Origin: Zerene cesonia
Taxonomy: Eukaryota > Arthropoda > Insecta > Lepidoptera > Pieridae
Assembly (NCBI RefSeq): GCF_012273895.1
Contig: NC_052106.1
Location: 5,084,001-5,148,000, forward strand
Direction of reading: 5' to 3'
DNA: 64,000 bases
The notes below the pieces were generated by a model. The model worked only from the letters and a program-made list of their open reading frames with translations. It searched no databases and was not told the DNA's origin. A program made the translations under genes and the position numbers. The number at the start of each line of letters is the position of its first letter. Within the stretch, counting starts at the first letter, position 1. Positions 1 through 8,900 of this stretch are shown one piece after another.

Positions 1-3000
1 ATAGTTATGCAAAGCCAGACAATGTTAGCGTTTTTTATAGTAACTTATCGCTTCGCTGAGGAACAAATATCGTTAACGCTTCGGGAGCTTTATATTTTCA
101 GTACAGATTTGTAATTTGACTGCAAGATAAGTAAAAGGCAGCATGCAGTAGTATTATTTTGAACGTAATGTCATCAATGTTGATATCTTGTCATTATAGT
201 AAATAGCCAAATTTTAGTTACAATCTAATAAAAGTTATAATTTTAAAGCTTAATTTTTAACTAACTTGATGTCCAGCAAATGTGGATAAATAATATAAAT
301 AATATGATATTAATTGTTGAAAAAAAAAATTAGTATAATCCATTTAGAATCGTTGCATTAATGCATGCTTCGACATGGGATACGAAACATTTGTCACAAT
401 TATAATCTGATGCAATAGAAGACGAGACACCACCATGTGCACATTCCATAAACGTTAGAACCCAAAAAGGCGGGAGACCACCCGAGACGGAAGCGGAACC
501 CACACCCATCACGAATCCACAATCACACAGATCTTAATTATGAGCGTGTCGATTATCATCTTAAAATTTCTACCTTAAAAGGTCTATAAAGAGGCACTAA
601 GTGTACGCAATTTATTCGAGATTACGCCCTCCAGGCTAAGTTATGTCACGACTGCGCTTCAGACACTTCTGTAGTCTGTGGACTGTGGCACAGAGCATAG
701 TCAGCTCGGATTAGCGCGTGCTGCCAATTTCGTAAGCGATTTTATCGGACTGTCGTAAAATGAAACGGTTGGGTAATTGCTGAAATTTGTTACGCGGAAA
801 CTCATATTGTTTATTTGTACAAATTTCTGTTTTAATTGTCCTAAGAAAGTACGTAATCCCGAATTGAGATAAATAAATCAAATGTACATATTTTCTTAAG
901 TTTGAATATCATAAATAGTTGATTTATTTTTATACGAACGCTTATTGCAGAATGGTAACAATAAATGAATTCTGAACGATCTCTGAAGTCATTTGTGAAA
1001 ATAATTGCTTGTATTTACTTGTTAAGTAGAAAAGATTCGTTTAAGACATAAGCGGTCAGCCCCGGCTTCACCTGTGGTTCAAATATAGCCTATTGTACTC
1101 ACGTACCTGTTATTAATTTATTTAATAATTTGTACAATAGCATGTAAAACAGTTATTTGTATAGATATAGAATAAAAACTTATTTATATCAATGACCAAG
1201 CTTAAACGACTCTCTTTACTGCAGTAAGTCCTGTAATTGATATTTAATAACCAAATGACATTATTAATACGCGAAATTCATTATTATTGACATTAAGCCC
1301 AAATCAAGGTGTTGAAAAATAGTTTATTAACAAATAAGTAAACAACGATCGTGGTACGCATTGCCAGCAATAAACTTAACTTTAATTTTGTGGTTTACAT
1401 TTTATTTATTTCAATACCAACGGACAGATTTATACAATTCTTTAATCTTTTAAGATGTATCTTGTAGATATGATACTCATGTAAGATAATACTGCGATAA
1501 TGCTGTTTATTGAAGCCTTAACCGGTAACAAAAATTGAATATAAAATGCTTGAAGCTGTTTTAATAATCATATACTGAATTATTATTATTCGAATTTATG
1601 TGATGCCAATATATTAACTAGTAACAATACACGATATTTAAATAATGCGTATCTGTAATACGTTAAGTTTAAAGGAAAACTAAAGCAATATTTTATGATT
1701 GTTTATTTCAAAAACAAATGATATTTTGGTGCTTATTGTTTAGTAATGCATACATACTCAATTGATAAACCTTTTAAAAGACTTCTTTTTTAAATTGAGT
1801 TATAATGTCACTATCTTTCCCGGATTCATCAATCCTTTTTTATGTTATATCGGGCAATATAACTCTTCTCTGTTTATCTACAAGCTCGACCATTATATAT
1901 CTAACAATTTACATCCTATTAGATAAAATATAAATGTTACCTAAAGTCATAAAAAGCATCTAATTTCCTAAGTGTAATTGCGAAGGTTTTTATTAATATT
2001 TATAACAATCGAGAAGGCTATTTAGGGCCGGTGGAGCGAAATCCCGCTATGGTCACATCACGCGCGAGCTATCACTGTTATAACGCAGAGCCTGCGGCCG
2101 CGCAGCTTCTACCGACACACCGATACTGCCCTATACAGCGAATGCGTATTGTTGATACTGGTTTGAATTGGTGTATATTAAAAAAAATATGTAATTTAGT
2201 GTCGTTTTGGATTGGACGTTTGTAATATTTAATTTAAACATCATAGAACAAATTTTTGTTTCGTTATACTTTTGCTAATGCCGTTTAAATCATAATAATT
2301 ACCATAGCTCAATGTACGCCGTTGATAAACTCTTTCTAAAAATAGTGGTTATCGTCTTACTACGACTACCGCCCTCCGACCGTATAAAAACATTGATTAG
2401 TCACTACCCTGAAATATAAATAACTTTTAAATATTAGAAATTATCATGTTGTTTTCGGTCAAAAAAAAAAAAATCGTCAGGCTCTGAATGTATTTGCGAT
2501 TAAGTATTGATTTTCTACGTGTTCAAAAACAACAACAACAAAACAAACAACGTGTTCAAAAATAAATGTCCACTCTTATTTATATTCAAATCTTAAGCGA
2601 TAGCATAAAAATAGTTGTTAAAGTATCAAGAACCAAATTCGCGGCTCACACCGGGAGCGGGTGTGATTGCGGCTTGCTACAGATAAGGTAAATAGCTCAT
2701 ACAATTGTTGGAATGGGACTCTGCCCCTTTTGTTAAGGAAGTACGTCTAATGGGGCGAAGCTAGCTGCAAGCAAGACTTACATGGTGTCGATTGCTATGC
2801 ACCTAGTACGAAATCAGCCAACGATTGCCCACTAGCCGACTAATTTGAATTTAGTATAAAAGGCTAAACAGTTCGATCGCATATTTCAATGGAAATTATC
2901 TTGTTTATGCGTTGTCCGCGCGTTATCGTGGGATAATAACGTGGTGATGTTATGACTATGAGATGTTTTGCATGCAAGTAAGTAGGTGCGAGAAGTGTAT

Positions 3001-5900
3001 TTTATTGAATGTATTATATTATTAAAACGCTCACTTTATACGGTCAGCTCTAAATGTTCGGTATCCGATATATTTTAGACAAACTATTGAAACAGGATCT
3101 GAATGTTGTAATCTGTTCAAGGTATATTTTTGTACTGTAAGAAAAATAATGAGATTTATATAGGTTCAGACCTTTATATTTCAATTAGTATATACTAACA
3201 TACAATGCCTGTTTACTAATTATAATAATGTGTGAGGAGAAAATAAGTATGATAACTGTGTAGATGAATGGATCTTCATTTTGCAGTGCACATATGAATT
3301 TTAAAATTACTAACAAAAAAAAATTAAGGAATATTTTGTGAACGACAATACACTTTATTTAATATACTTAATTGTGTGCAGTAATATAGTATTATCTATA
3401 ATTAAATTGCTACCAGTATAATAGATATTTCACTTAATAATATTATAAAATCAGTTAGCAAATAAATACCAAATAATGCTCACAGTTAACATTTGTATGG
3501 GTAGTCTCGTGTTTACCTAATGATACCATAAAATTATTAGGCAGTTTTCAAAATAGTCAATGCAGGTAGTTAAGATAAGTGCCCGAAGCGAAAGGCTATC
3601 GTTAGGTAAGTAATAATGGATAAACGGGTCATGAAGATCTTAATATCGGTATATCGGACCAATTTAATGGGGTACTTCATTAAAGATCTCGTGTCGATGT
3701 TACTGCCATAATTATATTAGCATAGCAAACTAAAAGCCCGCAATGATATGAACTTCTGTACATTTGTATGTTATTGCCCATTCGAGATAAACATAGTAAA
3801 TATATTAATTACGCTAAACGGTCGTTGAATGGGTAGTTAACTTAAACTATTTCCTGTATTTAATTAATTAATTGTACGAAGGGAGTTGGGTATGCATCGA
3901 ATTAGTCATTATTATATAAACATTAAAACAAACGTGGAAGAAACTTATACATAGTAAACGTACATATGTACTAGGCAATAAAGTTTTATTACCTAGTACA
4001 TATGTTCGTTAATCGATCAAATTAATGAAACGAAGTATATTTAAATTGTAAAGATTAAATATATAAAAAGGAATACACAAAATTTTATGCTGAATAAAGA
4101 TTTTACTGCGTCGAAAACAGTTTTTATGTAACAGTCGAAATGTACGCATGTGAACACTAGCATAGCCTGTTACTTTTAAAGAAGTTTCAGAGTAATATTA
4201 ATTAATTACTATAATAACATTATACACACTGCACATCCAATCCCGTTACCAAATCTAGTTCGCGCTACGGCTGGGACTTCTCTATTCAACCTAAGCTTTA
4301 CAACATGGGGCTATCTACCAGGCAATCATAAAAGCAAAAGAAAACATTGGTCGCATAAATAAAACGTTGATTACAAGAGGGGTCACGTGGCAGCACGATC
4401 CGTACGGTTTTGGATGCACTTGTATACTCTGATAGCCATAACATGGTAACTAGCATGGGTTCTGCCACTGGGTGGTGTGGCTTGACCCCTAATTATCAGA
4501 TGTATATTACGTTTTATGGAAATTAAGACTTTCTTACGGTGGAGCAGACTAGCTTTTGCTATAGAGTTTGTTTTTCAATATTTTAGGATACTGAAATGAT
4601 TTGATCTTAGCATTTCTTTGTGTAAGTTTGTAGTCTTAAAAAGGACTATTTATAGAAACTACAACAAAACCAAATATCTCAGTGTTCGTTACATAAGACA
4701 AGTGTAAATATTAAAAATAAAAAAATCTCAAATGTCATTTGTGAAATCCTAATGAAATGTTAATACGATTATTTTATGAATAATCAAGATTATTCTCGAT
4801 CTAATTACTTTTTAAATATGAACAATAAAATGAACCAGAATATAAAAGTATCAGAGATACTCATCGTACGTTTAATAATAGCTCAAAACGGCTTGTCAAG
4901 TTGTACAATATGTTGCAAGACATGCATATTCATACAAACTTTCAGAATGGATTTAACTAGGACCACCCCGTTATAAGCACGATTAACTCATTTAGCTGAC
5001 ACGGCTCATGCAGCTCCGTTATTAACGCATTAAGATTGAAAACGCTCATATGACGAAATGTGACGGGTAAGGATTGCTATTTTCACGTTAACAAGCTGCA
5101 ATTTGCAAATGTTTAACAATACAATGTTAAGTCTGATGTTTAGAGCATGCTAAATAAATATCACTCCACATTTTTCTCCCAGAATATTTTGTGAAGACTA
5201 AGATATTATGTACCTTTTTATGGTTTATGCAAACTTAAAATAAACTTTTTATTCATCGACCACTGTTACAAAAAGTAGCAAACATTTCCACGATTTTATC
5301 AACTCTTACCTCCGCATATCATCGTCGTTCATTATCATTCATCAGAACTGTCCAAAAGTGTTTCAAGACAAAACCTTGCATAAAACATGATACATTAATG
5401 TTGCTTTTGTCCTATCTTAAATTTAGAAAACGCTGTTGTAATTTTGATAAGAAGTAGAGATATTTTAATTCATTTGACATAGTAAATTATAACTTTTAAA
5501 GTTTTATTTTTCTTACTTTATCGTTCCAGATTGAGGTGACAACTAATTTTGTCGTATCTATTTTAGTCTTTACTGATTAGCCAATAGAATTATTATACTA
5601 ACGTTAAATAAGGCTAGAATAAAATCTTGCTTACGCAACACACTAAAAGTTTTATCTCCCCACAAAGGAATGTTAGTTGAATTAAATAACTAGAAACGGT
5701 AACCAAATCGTAGGATCATCACACATGCTCGGCTCACGATTGTCTCCGAATGCACTAAGATAAGAGCAATATTAGGTACCACTAACCTATCGAGATTCAC
5801 GAATGCAATAATTTCAGTGCCGCAATAAACTTTATCGATTCTCTTATTAAATTCTATATTATATTACATTCGATTGTGATAAAAAGTATCGGGTCGTAGA
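1..5900. other. AT-rich intergenic region
   Basis: No convincing exon, RNA gene or complete mobile element is visible. The only strong structure is the hairpin at 3957-4010. Two stretches are less AT-rich than their surroundings (about 2640-2840 and 4240-4500), but neither has a coherent reading frame. A 13-bp direct repeat (acgtgttcaaaaa) flanks an AAC-rich run near 2516-2561. Confidence 0.6.
3957..4010. repeat. Near-perfect 19-bp inverted repeat (hairpin)
   Basis: The left arm 3957-3975 and right arm 3992-4010 are reverse complements with one mismatch, and five more pairs form inside the 16-base loop. Each arm also contains the palindrome ACATATGT. It could be a tiny fold-back element or a small-RNA hairpin; nothing in the flanks decides. 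Confidence 0.7.
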
Positions 5901-5901
5901 T

Positions 5902-5962
5902 ATGAGAATTTATATGCTGGTAGTAATGTTATGTGTCGAGTCGCAGGTGCGCTGTGTGCAAG
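5902..5962 (+). CDS. Exon 1: signal peptide
   Basis: Starts at ATG 5902 (G at -3) and ends before the donor caag|gtaacc. It encodes MRIYMLVVMLCVESQVRCVQ plus the first base of the next codon, a typical short secretion signal: a basic residue near the start, a hydrophobic core, then polar residues. The 1208-bp intron that follows contains an interspersed repeat. Confidence 0.7.
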
Positions 5963-8900
5963 GTAACCACTAATGTGTGACCATTATGTCAGATCGAGAC
6001 AAAATGTGTTAATAAATTGTTTGGTGAATGGGTGGCTGGGGTTTCGATTAATGGTGTGGCTTGCTTGTTTGAGTTTGAACTGTTAATGATTTCTTTGAAG
6101 GGAATGTGATTATAAAGTACAAGTTAAATTGACGTTTAAGGAGTTTTGAATATTGAAGAATTTTAAGTGGCTTTTATTATTTAGTATGTTGACATAGAGT
6201 GAATATACTTTATCAATTTCAATCTTTCTTCGAGAGTTTTTTTGAGTGAAATTGCCTTGTTATCTTATTTTTGTTTTATGTCCTTATAATCAAGCGGTTT
6301 TCTAAACAGTGTGAAATTATTATGCACGAGAATCTGCTTTCCTTAACCGCAAATGCAATCATAAAAAATACACTCGTTATAATCCGGTTGGCGGCATTAG
6401 AAAAGCGTCAAAATTGCACTACATCGTCAATTACAATAATTTTTAATCGATTAAATTGTTTTATAGCGCATAATCGGTTGAAGCATTTTGATTGGCATCG
6501 AATAAATAAAAAACTTGATTATTTAAATGTCACGTTACTTACTTTACGAAATTAAGTTTTTAATGCGTCCGTTCGTAATTAAAAGGTTGCCGAAGAAATT
6601 TTTATAGATGTATATATCTTTATTTCAAATTCATGTTTATTTATTGTTCTAATTATATGGCTTTTAAGGTTTAAAATACATTGATTAGTATAAAAATGAA
6701 TTATTATTGTTTGTTATTTTAGTATGCAAATGTGTCATACATTCTTTTCATAATGTTTTTCTGATCGATTTTCCTCAGTGTAGCTCCAACGCCAATCAGT
6801 CATTACAACTGGCTTACTTACTCTTCTGATGCTTTTGAAATTATGTGTTTTTATGTCGTCGTCGGCAATGAAGCTGGTGGGCCCCCTGATGGTGAGGACA
6901 CCATCGCCCATGAACATTTGGAAAGTCGTAAGTTCGATTCCAGACCTTAAGAAAGGATTGACGAGAGGAATAAAGGAAAGGACTAGGAAGGGTAAGGTAA
7001 AGGATTTGGACCTCCGGCTCCCCCACTCACCGATCCAAACACAGCAGTATGCCATTTCACACAGGTTTCCTGTGGGGGTGTGTAACTTCCCTGGTGCGAT
7101 CTGGCCCAATTCGAAGCATGCTCGACTACCACATACAAAATATATAAAAAATACACTTATATTTTTTCAGCATTAGGTTCAGAGGAACTAATGAAAGATA
7201 TATCGGACAATTTCATTTTAACTCGAAATATTGACACCAAGAAGAATAATAATATTGATGAATTGATGGAACTATTAACACAAGGTATAGATTAAATACG
7301 AAAGTTAAGAAGTTCTGAAGTTCCAATGGGAAAGAATAAATTTCCAGATATCTACACAAATATGCTTGATTTTTTATGTCACAGCGGGCAGCTAAGCTGT
7401 TGGTTCGCCGAAGGTAAACGATCACCACCGCCCACGAACATTCGCGGAGGTAGTGCCTTAGCGAATGCGATGCCCGCTTTTAAGGGGTAAGGGATAAGGA
7501 AAGGATTGATGACTGGAAAGAAGGAATGGACTGGGAAGGGTGAGGAAAAGGAAACGAGCCTTCGTCAATTATGATTAACTGAATGTACAAAAATTGCATC
7601 ACTTGTTTTAAATTTATAATAAGAATTTTTTATTAGGTGTTGTAATCGATGACTCATACATATTTGAACAACTAGAAGAAAGTATGGAATGGGTAAAATT
7701 AAAAATACTTAAAACAGACACAGTTTGGACGAAATATATAAATAATATTTTTAAAACTTTTTTACTTCCTAAGCATATCTCCATTCCTAATAAGAATATT
7801 TACCATTATATTTACATTTGATAAATTTACTCATTTTACATAGGCATAATTGATTGAAACATTATAATAAGCAGAATATATGGTTTTACCTTTAGTGATA
7901 CAACAATTATAACCTACCGTTTGTTAATACCATTATTATGTGGTGTTAATAATAACAATAAAAGAGAAATGAAACCCAAAACAAATTTTTGCCTCCAAAT
8001 AAACTACATCAGATAATACAAACATATGATCTAGTTTACAGTTAAGCTATATAGGATTTATAGGAGAGTTTATGGTTATTACAGTTGATTAATAGCAAAA
8101 CGGTCGAATATCCTGTTTAAAACCGATAATTTCTGGAATCTGAGTACAAAAATATTCTTTTCTTTGTCTATACAAAACGCTTTATATGTTACATACAGAA
8201 ATACCATTTTATTATCATACTAATAAAAATAACTTCTTACATTTTATTATTATGTTTTTCTTGATATCAATAATTTTCCAGCCTATATTCAAATTCAAAA
8301 AGGCATTTCGAAATATGGACGCGTTAGTTTATTTCATTTTGTCATACTTGATACAAACATGTTATAGCTATTACAGTATTCGTAAGTTTAGATTAAAATA
8401 ACAATTACACATAAAAATAACAATTTACATATACAAACAATTAATAACTATTGTACGATTTGACGTATATAATATAGGAAACTTTTTTTTTATATATTTC
8501 TCAATACTTAGCTATGATGTTTTTACGACAGAAGAAAGTAAACTGAATAATGAGATTGGCGGCGTTCTGGAAAATTACTTAAAGCCTTTAAGTAAATTAT
8601 CAGGTAACTGTCATATTCAACCCAATTTAATATTAAATATGGGAATGTAATTGTAATTATCTTATTGAAATACATGCTACTATGTCTTGATTGCTAACTA
8701 AAATTAATTTTAATGTATGCATACTCTGAGCTTTTGTAGTCAACAAGGCTTGGCGAAACCATAGTTTCACCTCATCCGTGCCTGTCGTTAAATAAATCAC
8801 GTTCTAAATCGATTAAACTATATTAAATAACAATAAAATATTTCAGAACTGTTCCCCAATCAACAAGTGGAAGTGCAATTAGAAATCGACGGCTCCAATT

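Noticed and set aside
6735..7176. Frames of 124, 115 and 61 codons on both strands
   Set aside because: They fall on a multi-copy interspersed repeat inside intron 1; the same sequence recurs elsewhere without intact frames.
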